Made by a program: the position numbers and the translations under genes. A stretch of DNA of 64,000 nt, taken from NCBI GenBank assembly GCA_964567045.1, contig CAZMLE010000008.1, positions 1-64,000 of the forward strand, in the 5' to 3' direction. Positions within the stretch are counted from its first letter, which is position 1, and each line of letters starts with the position of its first letter. Of this stretch, positions 1 to 8,171 are shown piece by piece. The stretch is from JAFNGF01 sp964567045 (GTDB taxonomy: Bacteria > Planctomycetota > Phycisphaerae > Sedimentisphaerales > Anaerobacaceae). A model generated the notes under the pieces. That model was not told the DNA's origin, made no database searches, and saw only the letters and a list, made by a program, of their open reading frames with translations.

Positions 1-50
1 ACTGTTACCCATGTCGCCGGTTTATTCTGTAACCCATCTTACCGGTTTGT
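1..50. repeat. Two direct 20-bp repeats, possible IS end
   Basis: Two 20-bp units lie at 3-22 and 28-47, 25 bp apart, and match at 16 of 20 positions; both read TGTnACCCAT...CCGGTT. Serial 20-bp repeats at the terminus are typical of IS21-type and related insertion sequences. No transposase is visible inside the window, so the element would lie to the left. This is inference from the repeat layout only; a simple intergenic repeat is the alternative. Confidence 0.35.
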
Positions 51-55
51 ACCTA

Positions 56-114
56 TTTAGCCCCCAAGTTTATCTTGGGGGTCATTTAGCCCCGCAATTT
101 ATTGCGGGGTTATT
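56..114. repeat. Two tandem TTTAGCC hairpins
   Basis: Two adjacent hairpins each start with TTTAGCC: the first pairs CCCCCAAG with CTTGGGGG around TTTAT, the second pairs CCCCGCAA with TTGCGGGG around TTTA. They belong to a dispersed hairpin family found elsewhere in this window (3011, 15137, 15173, 17673, 17700, 58865). Stem sequences differ while the flanking TTTAGCC is kept. No U-tract follows, so they are not ordinary intrinsic terminators. Confidence 0.7.
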
Positions 115-411
115 TACTCGCGTAGTATAATTGAACACCCAGTCGAAGAAAAGCAAAAATATTTGGCACTTCGCTGCCGGGCGTCTTTTATCCAGCCCAG
201 CGTTTTTCCTTGAAAATCCTGCGCCGGCAGTGTAAATTACGGAGTAACTGCGAGAGCACACCTCGGATTCGCGGCTCAGGATTAGGCCGGCCGTATTGCA
301 ACTAAGCGTGTTACGGGGCAAATGTGCCAGGCGAAACGTTTTATACGGAAACCATATAAACAGCAGTTCTACAAACGCGATAGAATCAGGACATGAAAGG
401 AGGATAGTGCT

Positions 412-1194
412 ATGGGAGTAATCGATTTCATATTTGGGAAACGGTCGACTGTGACCCCTGGGCTTCCTACGCTGGCTTCCCTTGGGTATTCTGCTCCCGA
501 AGACGTTATCTCCGAGAACATGGAGGCCCTGAAAAGCGACAACTGGCGTGATTGGGAGAAGGTTTGCAAGTTTCTGGGATATGCTCGGATAGACGCGGCT
601 ATCCCGGTGATTCAGCAGCTTGTTAGCAAACCTGAAGCGAAGACAATTCCCAACGTATCGATGTTAGTAGCAGGAACCGTATTCAACATAGGAGGAATAA
701 GTGCGCTACGAAGCCTTGAAACACTATCAACGTTCTCTGATGAGACGGTGAGCCGATGCGCTCCAATTGGTAAATGGGCTGGAAAGCTGGCCGAGGGCCT
801 TCAGCAGTTGAAGTCTTCTGGTATGATTACGCGAAACGTAAAGGATTTCGTCTTGGACTCCCGTGTGGAGAGCTATAAGCCGGATTGGGGGGAGGAAGAC
901 CTGGCGAAATTGTCAGTTGCTGAGCTGTGGGGCCTCTCCGCCGCTGAACCGGGAATGCTCTTCCATTGCATGGCCCAGGCAGCTCACATAATGGAGGAGA
1001 AAATTCGTAAACACGAGAAGATTACTTCCGGCGATAAGCGTTTCACGAAGGAGTTCGGGACCCTCGGCTCAACGGTCAAGATAGCCTTCTATCAGATAGA
1101 AAGCTATATCGGCTATTATACGGACCCGTCCGATATTACAGACTCGCATCGGCGGGTCAACGCGATAGTGTGCGAGCACTTGGGAGGTTGGTAA
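412..1194 (+). CDS. Hypothetical protein, possibly HEAT-like helical
   Basis: A 260-residue soluble protein of unknown function. ATG at 412 follows an AGGAGG-type ribosome site (AAAGGAGG about 8 bases upstream), which supports the start strongly. The N-terminal half (residues 30-140) looks like short paired helices with a repeat-like pattern (WRDWEKVCKFLGYARIDAAIPVIQ), reminiscent of HEAT-type scaffolds; the C-terminal half is helical and polar. No signal peptide, membrane span or catalytic motif is visible. It stands alone between the repeat-rich left edge and a 570-bp gap, so context gives no role. I do not recognise the family. Confidence 0.75.
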   Translation: MGVIDFIFGKRSTVTPGLPTLASLGYSAPEDVISENMEALKSDNWRDWEKVCKFLGYARIDAAIPVIQQLVSKPEAKTIPNVSMLVAGTVFNIGGISALRSLETLSTFSDETVSRCAPIGKWAGKLAEGLQQLKSSGMITRNVKDFVLDSRVESYKPDWGEEDLAKLSVAELWGLSAAEPGMLFHCMAQAAHIMEEKIRKHEKITSGDKRFTKEFGTLGSTVKIAFYQIESYIGYYTDPSDITDSHRRVNAIVCEHLGGW

Positions 1195-1607
1195 GAGCCA
1201 AAAGTGTTTCGAGAAAATAGCCCGTCCCTCAATGAGGTTTCGATGTCCGGTGCTGTTAAAGAAAGGTACTAAGTAGAACAACAGCATGCACACCTAAGTA
1301 GATAACGCGCGCGGCGCCTAACTTACGTGGGTGGTGCTGATGGTTAGAAGGTTCGCGTTCAAACCCTCGCAAAAAGTTGTGATGGCCTTTTGGGGGTTTA
1401 ATTCTTTTTGGCTTGTTTGTCGGCTTGTGCTTGCAGACACCTGATCCTGCAGGAATGATAAGGCAATCAATGGTCGACGGGGGCGTGACCCCGTTAGAGA
1501 CTTTTTCCCATTGCTAAATGGCTTCTTGCTATTGCCTTCTCTAACGGGGTTGACGTGCGACGCTCCGGCCAATAGAATGCCCTATCCGATGATTGACTAT
1601 CAATAAC
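1195..1607. other. Gene-free stretch before dapL
   Basis: No convincing gene is seen. An 84-codon open frame on the minus strand (1318-1572) has an irregular composition and no ribosome site. A GCCTAAC heptamer at 1316-1322 resembles an attC end core but has no pairing partner. The dispersed repeat at 1608 follows. Confidence 0.5.
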
Positions 1608-1735
1608 TGTCATTCTGAGGCGCAGCCGAAGAATCTCTCTTGCTCAGGCCAGATCCTTCGCGGAGTTTACCCTTGAGCGAAGCGAAGGGCTCAGGATGAC
1701 AAAAAATGTCAGGATGACGAAAAAGCGCCGGGATG
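1608..1735. repeat. CATTCTGAGCGAAGCGAAGAATC-type dispersed repeat
   Basis: The segment carries the intergenic motif TGTCATTCTGAGG...CGAAGAATCTC, then GAGCGAAGCGAAGGGCTCAG and three closely spaced GGATGAC units (for example AGGATGACAAAAAATGTCAG). Related pieces occur at 15684-15712, at 49563 and inside the 50.9-kb repeat. Such sequences are common intergenic repeats in environmental bacterial genomes and code for nothing. It runs right up to dapL, so the dapL promoter or leader may include it. Confidence 0.7.
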
Positions 1736-1762
1736 ACGAGTATCGGGTATAGAGGCTCGAGT

Positions 1763-2992
1763 ATGGCAAAGGTTAATGAGAATTTTCTAAAATTGCAGGC
1801 TGGCTATCTGTTCCCGGAAGTCGGCAGGCGGGTCCGAGCGTATCAGGCAAAAAATCCAAAGGCAAAAATAATCAGCCTGGGAATCGGCGATGTGACGCAG
1901 CCTTTGGCGCCGGCTGTAATCTCCGCGATGGAAAAGGCTGTCGCCGAAATGGTCAGCCCAGAGACTTTCCGCGGCTACGGCCCGGAACAGGGCTACGATT
2001 TCTTAATCAATGCAATAATAGAAAACGACTTCAACGCCCGCGGCGTCGATATAGAACCAGGCGAGGTTTTTGTTAGCGATGGCGCTAAGTGTGACACGGG
2101 TAATATCCAGGAAGTGTTCAGCCTGGATAATGTCGTCGCTGTAACCGACCCTGTATATCCGGTATACGTGGATAGTAACGTTATGGCGGGCAGAACCGGG
2201 CCGGTAAGCAAAACCGGCCAATATGAAAAAATAGTTTATATGCCGTGCACCGCCGAGAACAATTTTGTCCCCGATTTGCCGACCGAGGCTGTTGATATTA
2301 TTTATCTCTGCTTTCCGAATAATCCGACCGGAGCAGTCGCTTCCAAAGAAGTCTTGGGCAAATGGGTCGATTTTGCCCGCGATAATAGGGCGGTAATTCT
2401 CTTTGACGCTGCCTACGAGGCCTTCATCAGGGATCCGGATATTCCACACTCAATTTACGAGATTGACGGCGCAAAAGATGTAGCAATCGAGTTTCGGAGT
2501 TTTTCCAAAACTGCCGGCTTTACCGGCGTCCGCTGCGCTTTTACCATTGTGCCAAAGCAGCTCAAGGCGTACACCGGCGACGGCAGGGGGGTGGAAGTTA
2601 ATCCCTTATGGAACCGCCGGCACTGCACCAAGTTCAACGGCGCTTCGTATATTTCACAGGCCGGTGCCGCGGCTATCTACACGCCACAAGGCAGAAAGCA
2701 GGTCCGGCAAATCATCGACGTCTATATGAATAACGCAGCTTTGATCCGCGAGTCACTTACAAAGCTGGGCTGCGAAGTTTATGGCGGCGTGAATGCACCG
2801 TATATCTGGATGAGGACGCCGGATGGTTCAGTTTCGTGGGACTTTTTTGACCGGCTGCTGACTAAGGCCAATGTGGTCGGTACGCCCGGCGTAGGGTTTG
2901 GAGCAGCCGGCGAAGGATACCTGCGGCTAACAGCCTTTGCCAGACCGGCCGAGGTTGAAGAAGCGTTACGGCGCATCGCAAACAATTTGTAA
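1763..2992 (+). CDS. dapL: LL-diaminopimelate aminotransferase
   Basis: A PLP-dependent fold-type I aminotransferase of 409 residues, the usual DapL length. It converts tetrahydrodipicolinate directly to LL-diaminopimelate using glutamate, the short lysine/peptidoglycan route used by plants, chlamydiae and many planctomycetes. Visible family marks are the N-terminal LQAGYLFPEVGRRV, SLGIGDVTQPL, FPNNPTG at about 190, and the PLP lysine K249 in SFSKTAGFTGVRCAF. An in-frame start at 1733 would add ten residues, but ATG 1763 with GAGG upstream fits the family N-terminus. It precedes the folate gene by a short hairpin-bearing gap. Confidence 0.95.
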   Translation: MAKVNENFLKLQAGYLFPEVGRRVRAYQAKNPKAKIISLGIGDVTQPLAPAVISAMEKAVAEMVSPETFRGYGPEQGYDFLINAIIENDFNARGVDIEPGEVFVSDGAKCDTGNIQEVFSLDNVVAVTDPVYPVYVDSNVMAGRTGPVSKTGQYEKIVYMPCTAENNFVPDLPTEAVDIIYLCFPNNPTGAVASKEVLGKWVDFARDNRAVILFDAAYEAFIRDPDIPHSIYEIDGAKDVAIEFRSFSKTAGFTGVRCAFTIVPKQLKAYTGDGRGVEVNPLWNRRHCTKFNGASYISQAGAAAIYTPQGRKQVRQIIDVYMNNAALIRESLTKLGCEVYGGVNAPYIWMRTPDGSVSWDFFDRLLTKANVVGTPGVGFGAAGEGYLRLTAFARPAEVEEALRRIANNL

Positions 2993-3010
2993 CTCCCAAC
3001 TGTAAATTTT

Positions 3011-3038
3011 ATTTAGCCTGCGGTTTTACCGTAGGTTT
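3011..3038. repeat. TTTAGCC hairpin between dapL and folK
   Basis: ATTTAGCC is followed by a stem pairing CCTGCGGT with ACCGTAGG (one mismatch) and GTTTG. The same hairpin occurs in reverse orientation at 17673-17700, with the identical arm CCTGCGGT. It sits 19 bases after the dapL stop codon and ends just before the folK start, so it could affect read-through, but there is no U-tract. Confidence 0.7.
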
Positions 3039-3043
3039 GTCTT

Positions 3044-4138
3044 ATGACAAGGCCAACAACAGCGTATATCGGATTGGGCAGCAATTTAGGCAACCGACAA
3101 GAGTCTATCAGGCGTGCGCTCAAACTGCTTGCGGATACCGAACACATCCAGGTATCCGGCGTCAGCGACTTGATTGAGACTCCACCGCTGGGCTACTTTG
3201 ACCAGCCGAAATTCATTAACGGCGTCGCAGAATTGAAAACCACACTTAGCGCGGAGGATTTATACAAGACGCTGGTCGAGGTGGAAAAACGGCTCGGCAG
3301 AGAGCGACACGGCAAATGGCTGCCCAGGACAATCGATCTGGACCTTTTATTGTTTGGGGCCGAGGTCGTAAATCTGCCGTACTTGACTGTGCCACATCCG
3401 CAGATGCACCTGCGCTGGTTTGTGCTCAAGGGCCTGTGCCAGTTGAATCCTGATTTGCTGCACCCTACAATAAAGGTTCGGGTCAGCGAATTGGCGGCCC
3501 GACTGAACGACTCGGACTTTGCTCTTAACCCGAATGTCCCGCAGGTGATCAGCGTTGCCGGTGTTATCGGCGTCGGCAAAACCACGCTGGCACAAGGCCT
3601 GGCGAAGCAGTTGGACTGCAAATTGCTGCTGGAACCTTACGATACAAATCCTTTTCTGCCCGAAGTGTATGCCGGCAAAAAAGAGCTGGCGCTGGACTGT
3701 CAGCTTTACTTTCTGACTAGTAGAGCCGAGCAGCTAAACCACAGATCTCTGCGGCAAGGACAAATTGCTGTGAGCGATTACATTTTTAATCAGGAACGGA
3801 TATATGCCAGTCGGCTGCTCAACGCCCAGCAGTTGGCTTTGTATGAGCAGATTTACAAACCGCTTAGTGGCCGAGTCACTGCGCCGGTTTTGGTGATATA
3901 TCTGCAGGACTCTGTGCAGAAATGCCTGGAGCGAATCCACGAGCGTAACCGTCCTTACGAGCAGAAAATCGAGCTCCAATTTTTGCAGGCTCTCGGCTCC
4001 GATTATGAGCGTCTGTTTGCTGAGTGGAAAGTGTGCCCGGTTATTCGCCCGTTAATGTCGCGGTTCGATGCTATGCGAGACAGCGATATTGAGCACCTGG
4101 CAAATCAAGTAAGATTCTACGTCGCGGCGCACGATTAA
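3044..4138 (+). CDS. folK: HPPK fused to deoxynucleoside kinase
   Basis: A 364-residue two-domain protein. Residues 1-160 are 6-hydroxymethyl-7,8-dihydropterin pyrophosphokinase (folate pathway): YIGLGSNLGNR at the start, ETPPLGYFDQPKFINGV, and the RTIDLDLLLFG signature. Residues 165-364 resemble the deoxynucleoside kinase family: P-loop GVIGVGKTT near 173-181, EPYDTNPFLPEVYAG, a SDYIFNQERIYA motif standing where the DR(S/Y) region sits, and a lid-like ERIHERNRPYEQ. The frame is continuous with no internal ribosome site, so this looks like a true fusion of folate and dNTP-salvage functions. The substrate of the kinase half cannot be told from sequence. Confidence 0.9.
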   Translation: MTRPTTAYIGLGSNLGNRQESIRRALKLLADTEHIQVSGVSDLIETPPLGYFDQPKFINGVAELKTTLSAEDLYKTLVEVEKRLGRERHGKWLPRTIDLDLLLFGAEVVNLPYLTVPHPQMHLRWFVLKGLCQLNPDLLHPTIKVRVSELAARLNDSDFALNPNVPQVISVAGVIGVGKTTLAQGLAKQLDCKLLLEPYDTNPFLPEVYAGKKELALDCQLYFLTSRAEQLNHRSLRQGQIAVSDYIFNQERIYASRLLNAQQLALYEQIYKPLSGRVTAPVLVIYLQDSVQKCLERIHERNRPYEQKIELQFLQALGSDYERLFAEWKVCPVIRPLMSRFDAMRDSDIEHLANQVRFYVAAHD

Positions 4139-4215
4139 CCACAGAGGCTGCCGAGTACGCAAAGCAAGAATTGAAATTAAGCTCAGCGCTCTCTGCGAAC
4201 TCAGCGGTAAAAGGA
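4137..4215. repeat. Imperfect inverted intergenic repeat before panC
   Basis: ACCACAGAGG...GAGTACGCAAAG on the left is answered by CTCTGCGAACTCAGCGGT on the right, giving a long imperfect stem. This resembles the ACCACAGAGGCACAGAG type of repeat scattered in many environmental genomes. It occupies almost the whole folK-panC gap and overlaps the folK stop. Confidence 0.5.
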
Positions 4216-4226
4216 GAAAGGCGGAA

Positions 4227-5081
4227 ATGGAAGTGGCAAAGACAATTGAGTCGGTCAGAGCGCTGGTGAAAGCTGCTTGCGGTCAGGGCAGGAAAATTGG
4301 CTTAGTTCCAACAATGGGAGCGCTGCATATCGGGCATGTTTCACTGATCGAGGCGGCGGCCCGGCAGACCGATTTTGTGGTAGTCAGTATTTTCGTCAAT
4401 CCCACGCAGTTTGGCCCAGGCGAAGACTTCGAAAAATATCCACGTCCCATCGAGGGCGATCTGGAAATCTGCCGGAAGCAGGGCGTTGATTTGGTTTTCG
4501 CCCCCACACCGGCGGAAATGTATCCTGGCGAAAATCTTACGTGGGTGGCAGTTGAAAAATTGACCGACCCTCTGTGCGGCCAATTTCGTCCAGGACACTT
4601 TCGCGGTGTCGTCACGGTCTGCGCAAAGCTGTTCAATAGTGTTCAGCCGGATGTGGCATTTTTTGGCCAGAAGGACGCCCAGCAGGCGGTGGTCATCAAG
4701 CGAATGGTCGCCGATCTGAATATGCCTTTGGAGATCGTTGTCTGTCCGACAGTCCGTGAGCCGGATGGCCTTGCGATGAGCAGCAGAAATCAGTATTTAA
4801 GCCCAAGCCGGAGAAAAGATGCCGCCTATATCTATAAATCTCTTCAAAAGTGCCGGCAGATGATTGATGCAGGGATTACTGACACGGGGAAAATAATCGC
4901 TGCAATGCGCAAGATTTTAAGCCAGGCGCCGGCCATAAAAATAGAATACGTAAGTATTGTTGATGCTGAAACGCTGCAGAGCGTGGACCGAGTTGCCGAC
5001 AAAGTCCTAGCAGCAGTCGCAGTCAAAATCGGCTCAACCCGGCTCATCGACAATATTCTAGTGGACGCAAGCAAAAAGTAG
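4227..5081 (+). CDS. panC: Pantoate--beta-alanine ligase
   Basis: Pantothenate synthetase of 284 residues, full family length, joining pantoate and beta-alanine with ATP through a pantoyl-adenylate. Motifs in order: VPTMGALHIGHVSLI (nucleotide-binding HxGH), FVNPTQFGPGEDFEKYPR, FRPGHFRGVVTVCAKLF, FFGQKDAQQ, and the KMSKS-like AMSSRN. ATG 4227 is preceded by AAGGAGAAAGG. Its partner panD lies downstream at 5971, but the two are split by an unrelated two-gene module (5102-5862), suggesting a former panC-panD operon with an insertion. Confidence 0.96.
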   Translation: MEVAKTIESVRALVKAACGQGRKIGLVPTMGALHIGHVSLIEAAARQTDFVVVSIFVNPTQFGPGEDFEKYPRPIEGDLEICRKQGVDLVFAPTPAEMYPGENLTWVAVEKLTDPLCGQFRPGHFRGVVTVCAKLFNSVQPDVAFFGQKDAQQAVVIKRMVADLNMPLEIVVCPTVREPDGLAMSSRNQYLSPSRRKDAAYIYKSLQKCRQMIDAGITDTGKIIAAMRKILSQAPAIKIEYVSIVDAETLQSVDRVADKVLAAVAVKIGSTRLIDNILVDASKK

Positions 5082-5101
5082 CGTATATTATCAGCAACCT
5101 T

Positions 5102-5317
5102 ATGGATATTAGGGAACGGCCAAATCATAAAATATACATTCGGGTGCTCCGTCGGATGTCCGCTGAAAAAAGGTTGCTTAAAGCATTTGAGCTATCTGAA
5201 TTTGCCAATCAACTTTTTATCCACGGATTACATAGGAGGTTCCCAAATCTTCCTGCTGGAGAATTCAAAAAAATACTCTTAGAACGTCTCGAAAGATGTC
5301 ACAATCGGAATTATTAA
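5102..5317 (+). CDS. Small helical protein paired with nucleotidyltransferase
   Basis: A 71-residue charged, probably all-helical protein (MSAEKRLLKAFELSEFANQL in its middle, ending LERLERCHNRNY). Its 3' end overlaps the next gene by 22 bp, so the two are translationally coupled. The arrangement, small helical protein followed by an MNT-type nucleotidyltransferase, matches toxin-antitoxin or abortive-infection organisation. I believe similar small proteins occur beside such transferases in other environmental genomes, but this is recollection, not a search. It is more AT-rich than panC and panD on either side, which fits acquisition by transfer. Confidence 0.75.
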   Translation: MDIRERPNHKIYIRVLRRMSAEKRLLKAFELSEFANQLFIHGLHRRFPNLPAGEFKKILLERLERCHNRNY

Positions 5318-5862
5318 AAAGGGTCATTCAAACCCTTGAGAGTGCTGGAATCCAATATATGATAACAGGTTCCGTTGCCTCAAGTCTGCAAGGGCAGCCA
5401 AGGTCTACCCATGACATAGACATGGTTATCGCCGTCCAGAGATCGAAAGCTCACGACTTGGCAGAAGCTTTCCCGTCACGTGATTTTTATTTAGATGAGC
5501 ATAGCATTCTCGATGCAATTGGCAGGCAGAGTATGTTCAACCTGATCGATTTAGAAACAGGGGACAAAGTCGACTTTTGGATATTGACCGATGAAGCTTT
5601 CGACCGGTCGCGTTTTTCGCGCAGGATTACTGAAGAGTTTATGGGGATTGAAATACAGGTTTCAAGCCCGGAGGATACAATCTTAGCCAAATTGAGATGG
5701 GCAAAACTCTGCGGCGGAAGCGAAAAACAATTTACCGATGCTCTAAGAGTTTATGAAGTCCAGGGTCGGAATTTGGACGTAGGTTATCTCGAACATTGGG
5801 TAAAGAAGTTGGATATTGAGCCATTATGGAAACGCTTAATGGATGAAGCGGAAATCGTATAA
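5296..5862 (+). CDS. MNT-type nucleotidyltransferase, DUF6036-like
   Basis: A 188-residue protein with the nucleotidyltransferase core at residues 22-50: TGSVASSLQG, then HDIDMVI, i.e. the GS...DxD metal-binding pattern, followed by KVDFWIL with a third possible carboxylate. The middle (SPEDTILAKLRWAK) is typical of AbiEii/DUF6036-like transferases that act as toxins by modifying tRNA or proteins. It overlaps the preceding 71-residue gene and together they separate panC from panD. Toxin activity is inferred from fold and context; a housekeeping transferase is less likely given the insertion-like placement. Confidence 0.8.
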   Translation: MSQSELLKRVIQTLESAGIQYMITGSVASSLQGQPRSTHDIDMVIAVQRSKAHDLAEAFPSRDFYLDEHSILDAIGRQSMFNLIDLETGDKVDFWILTDEAFDRSRFSRRITEEFMGIEIQVSSPEDTILAKLRWAKLCGGSEKQFTDALRVYEVQGRNLDVGYLEHWVKKLDIEPLWKRLMDEAEIV

Positions 5863-5970
5863 GCAACAAGATAAGCTGCTAACGATCAAATAATGCTGTA
5901 TGATGATGCTTGAATAGATGATGGAAAATAGTAACTTGCGGAATTAGAGCCAAAGCACAAACTGCAAACG

Positions 5971-6327
5971 ATGTTTGTAAAGTTATTAAAAGGTAAGTTA
6001 CATCGCGCAACGGTTACTGAGGCAAAGCTGCTCTATGTCGGCAGCATAGCGATAGATTCTGCGCTGATGGAGGCAGCCGGAATTTTGCCGTACGAATCGG
6101 TTTTGATCTCCGACTTGACCAACGGTCGCCGATTGGAAACCTACGCTGTGCCTGCGGAAGCGGATTCGGGGCGAATTGCGGTGCTCGGAGCAGCAACGCA
6201 TTTGATAAAGGCAAACGACCTTATTATTATTTTCAGCTTCGGGTATTATACGCCTGAAGAGGCCAAGAAGCTCAAGCCGAAAGTCGTCGTTCTCGACGCG
6301 AATAATAAGATTGCACGCTATGAATAG
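5971..6327 (+). CDS. panD: Aspartate 1-decarboxylase
   Basis: A 118-residue pyruvoyl enzyme precursor that makes beta-alanine for PanC. The self-cleavage site G24-S25 is present (YVGSIAID), as are HRATVTEA at 11-18 and the RLETYAVPAE and GAATHLIKANDLIIIFSF segments. Length and layout match the family. The start lacks a strong ribosome site but aligns with family N-termini. It probably once followed panC directly. Confidence 0.94.
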   Translation: MFVKLLKGKLHRATVTEAKLLYVGSIAIDSALMEAAGILPYESVLISDLTNGRRLETYAVPAEADSGRIAVLGAATHLIKANDLIIIFSFGYYTPEEAKKLKPKVVVLDANNKIARYE

Positions 6328-6385
6328 GAAACTGTGAATCAGACCGGCACCAGATCCGAGGGACGAGCGACGGAATACGACTTAA

Positions 6386-7411
6386 ATGCATCCTAAAATC
6401 TTCGAGATACCGTTCATTCATTTGACCCTTGGAAGCTTTGGCCCGATGATGGTCATCGGCTTTCTGGCCGCGGTGACTATAATCAGGCAACTCAGCCGGG
6501 ACATCACGCCCGATCCGCAGCTTATAACTAACGCCGCCCTTTATTCGTTAATCACCGGAGTTGTGGGAGCGCGCCTATTTTATGTGGTGCATCATTTCGA
6601 CCAGTTTCAGGGACAGGGCACGCTGGCGTTTTTTGCTGTCTGGAACGGCGGCCTGGAGCTTTTAGGTGGCGTAATCCCGGCCATCGCGGTTATCTTCTTT
6701 TATCTGCGGTATCACAAGCTGCCCGTCCGCCAGTATTTTGACATCCTGGCTATCGGCTTGATGCTGGCGCTTGCATTTGGCAGGATCGGCTGCTTTCTGA
6801 ACGGCTGTTGTTTCGGCAAACCGGCTCAACTTCCATGGGCCGTGCGATTCCCATACGGCTCATTTGCCTACCGCAGCCAGGTTGAGCCTGACCTGGACAG
6901 ACGCCGAGCACAGCCCTATGTGGAATTGCCGGAGGATTTCTTCACCTATGGCTACAGCGGGGACGTTACTGTGAGAATCCTCAAGTCGTATGAAAAATTG
7001 ACCAGCCCACAGAAAGGAATGCTTAAGGAAACTGACAGGCAGCGCTCTCTGGCGGTTCATCCAACGCAGTTATACGAATCGGCAGGAGGTGCCGTTTTGT
7101 GCGTTGTACTTTATCTTCTCTGGCGGCGGGTATCCCCGCTTTCGCGGGCACAAGCTTGCCCCCGCGCAGGCAGGGGTGCCCGAAACAGCCAAAGCACCAG
7201 CAAAGTTCTCACCAGGCCCGGCTGTATATTTAGCTTGATGTTTATGCTTTACGGCACATTGCGGCTCTTTATAGAATTGCTCCGTGATGACAATCCCTTT
7301 GAATTTGATGGCATGACGATCTCGCAGATAATGAGCATCGGATTAGTCACGGCAGGATTCGTCTTGATGATAATCTTTCACCGAATGGTCACCAGCCCGC
7401 GCGCCCGATAA
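6386..7411 (+). CDS. lgt: Prolipoprotein diacylglyceryl transferase
   Basis: An integral membrane enzyme of 341 residues that transfers diacylglycerol from phosphatidylglycerol to the lipobox cysteine of prolipoproteins. The Lgt signature GRIGCFLNGCCFGKP is at about 130-145 and HPTQLYES at about 228. About seven hydrophobic spans are visible. Two insertions make it longer than usual: a hydrophilic stretch after the signature (about 155-220), and residues about 249-275 encoded by a palindromic repeat (7132-7190) between the last two spans. The frame stays open through the repeat. Several lipoproteins in this window would be its substrates. Confidence 0.93.
   Translation: MHPKIFEIPFIHLTLGSFGPMMVIGFLAAVTIIRQLSRDITPDPQLITNAALYSLITGVVGARLFYVVHHFDQFQGQGTLAFFAVWNGGLELLGGVIPAIAVIFFYLRYHKLPVRQYFDILAIGLMLALAFGRIGCFLNGCCFGKPAQLPWAVRFPYGSFAYRSQVEPDLDRRRAQPYVELPEDFFTYGYSGDVTVRILKSYEKLTSPQKGMLKETDRQRSLAVHPTQLYESAGGAVLCVVLYLLWRRVSPLSRAQACPRAGRGARNSQSTSKVLTRPGCIFSLMFMLYGTLRLFIELLRDDNPFEFDGMTISQIMSIGLVTAGFVLMIIFHRMVTSPRAR
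7132..7190. repeat. Palindromic repeat translated within lgt
   Basis: CCCCGCTTTCGCGGG followed by GCACAAGCTTGCCCCCGC and GCAGGCAGGGGTGCCC forms overlapping palindromes inside the lgt reading frame. A close copy (GTCCCCGCTTTCGCGGGGAC) lies inside the gene at 24687-25079. Both copies preserve the host reading frame, like protein-coding palindromic elements. Confidence 0.65.
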
Positions 7412-7608
7412 TATTATGTATAGCAGAGACAGGGACAGTCCCTCTCCTTGCACCATTGGCAAACGCTGCTATTGTGTCTATGCTCTCCGTAGCGAGTTTG
7501 ACAAAGGGACATCCGTGATTGAGTCACTCAACCACGACGAGTTTCTTCCTGCCGGGCGTGATTAAGGATATTCAGGCAGTTTTTAGCGCTCACCAGGCGT
7601 ACTAACAC

Positions 7609-7779
7609 TCACTTTTCAGTGGGCTTTTCCACTGGTGGCACAGTCTTCTTTTCTGTCTCCGGTTGAGCAGCCTTTTTTTCCGGTGGTGTAGTGGGTTCTG
7701 GTTGCGACTTCTTGCACCCAGTGAATACAAAAGCCGTGACTGCCAGAGTTACCAGCGCTGAGAGGATTATTTTCCTCAT
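7609..7779 (-). CDS. Small lipoprotein
   Basis: A 56-residue protein: basic start MRKII, a hydrophobic stretch, a lipobox VFTGC with the acylated cysteine at residue 22, then a Lys/Pro/Glu-rich tail (KKSQPEPTTPPEKK...) with no fold. A good ribosome site (AGGATAGGAG) lies just upstream of the ATG. It would be a substrate of the neighbouring Lgt, and the tail looks like a periplasmic spacer. Function is unknown. The flanking gaps (7412-7608 and 7780-8080) show nothing further. Confidence 0.7.
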   Translation of the reverse strand: MRKIILSALVTLAVTAFVFTGCKKSQPEPTTPPEKKAAQPETEKKTVPPVEKPTEK

Positions 7780-8080
7780 GCTCCTATCCTTTCAAAAAGT
7801 GTTTTGGAACCATACATTCAGCTAACATTCGACCCTATCGACGACTCTGAGACACCAACGAGAGTAACGTTGGAAACAGACAACCGGAATTCTTGCACTT
7901 GGCATATAATCAAATCACATGCTCGCAACAAAGTCAAAACAAAAGTTTAGAAATTAAATACTCCTGGGAGCTTGGACAAGCCAATGAGGTCTCAGCCGCT
8001 ATTCTCAGTAGTCCTTGAACCTCCTCATCCACTGCGGCCAGTCAGGTCGCTTCCTGTACAAAGACAGTCAATTTTTTCTT

Positions 8081-8110
8081 TTGAACATTTCGGGAAATTC
8101 ACGATACTAT
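8081..8110 (+). promoter_or_regulatory. Candidate sigma-70 promoter for rhomboid gene
   Basis: TTGAAC (8081-8086) and TACTAT (8105-8110) are separated by 18 bases and lie about 60 bases before the rhomboid start. Each box is close to consensus. Assignment is by pattern only. Confidence 0.4.
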
Positions 8111-8171
8111 ATAGCAGAGTAGGGATACCTCGGTATGGGCCGGCGGTATATGCCTTTGTGAGCGCAATAAT

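Noticed and set aside
1316..1322. GCCTAAC heptamer as an attC core
   Set aside because: No paired arm or matching right-hand core nearby.
1340..1420. tRNA-like GTTCAAAC segment
   Set aside because: Acceptor and D arms do not pair; no tRNA fold found. The TTCGAATC at 58823 also lacks a cloverleaf.
1318..1572. 84-codon open frame on the minus strand
   Set aside because: Irregular residue composition, no ribosome site, and it lies in a repeat-rich gap.
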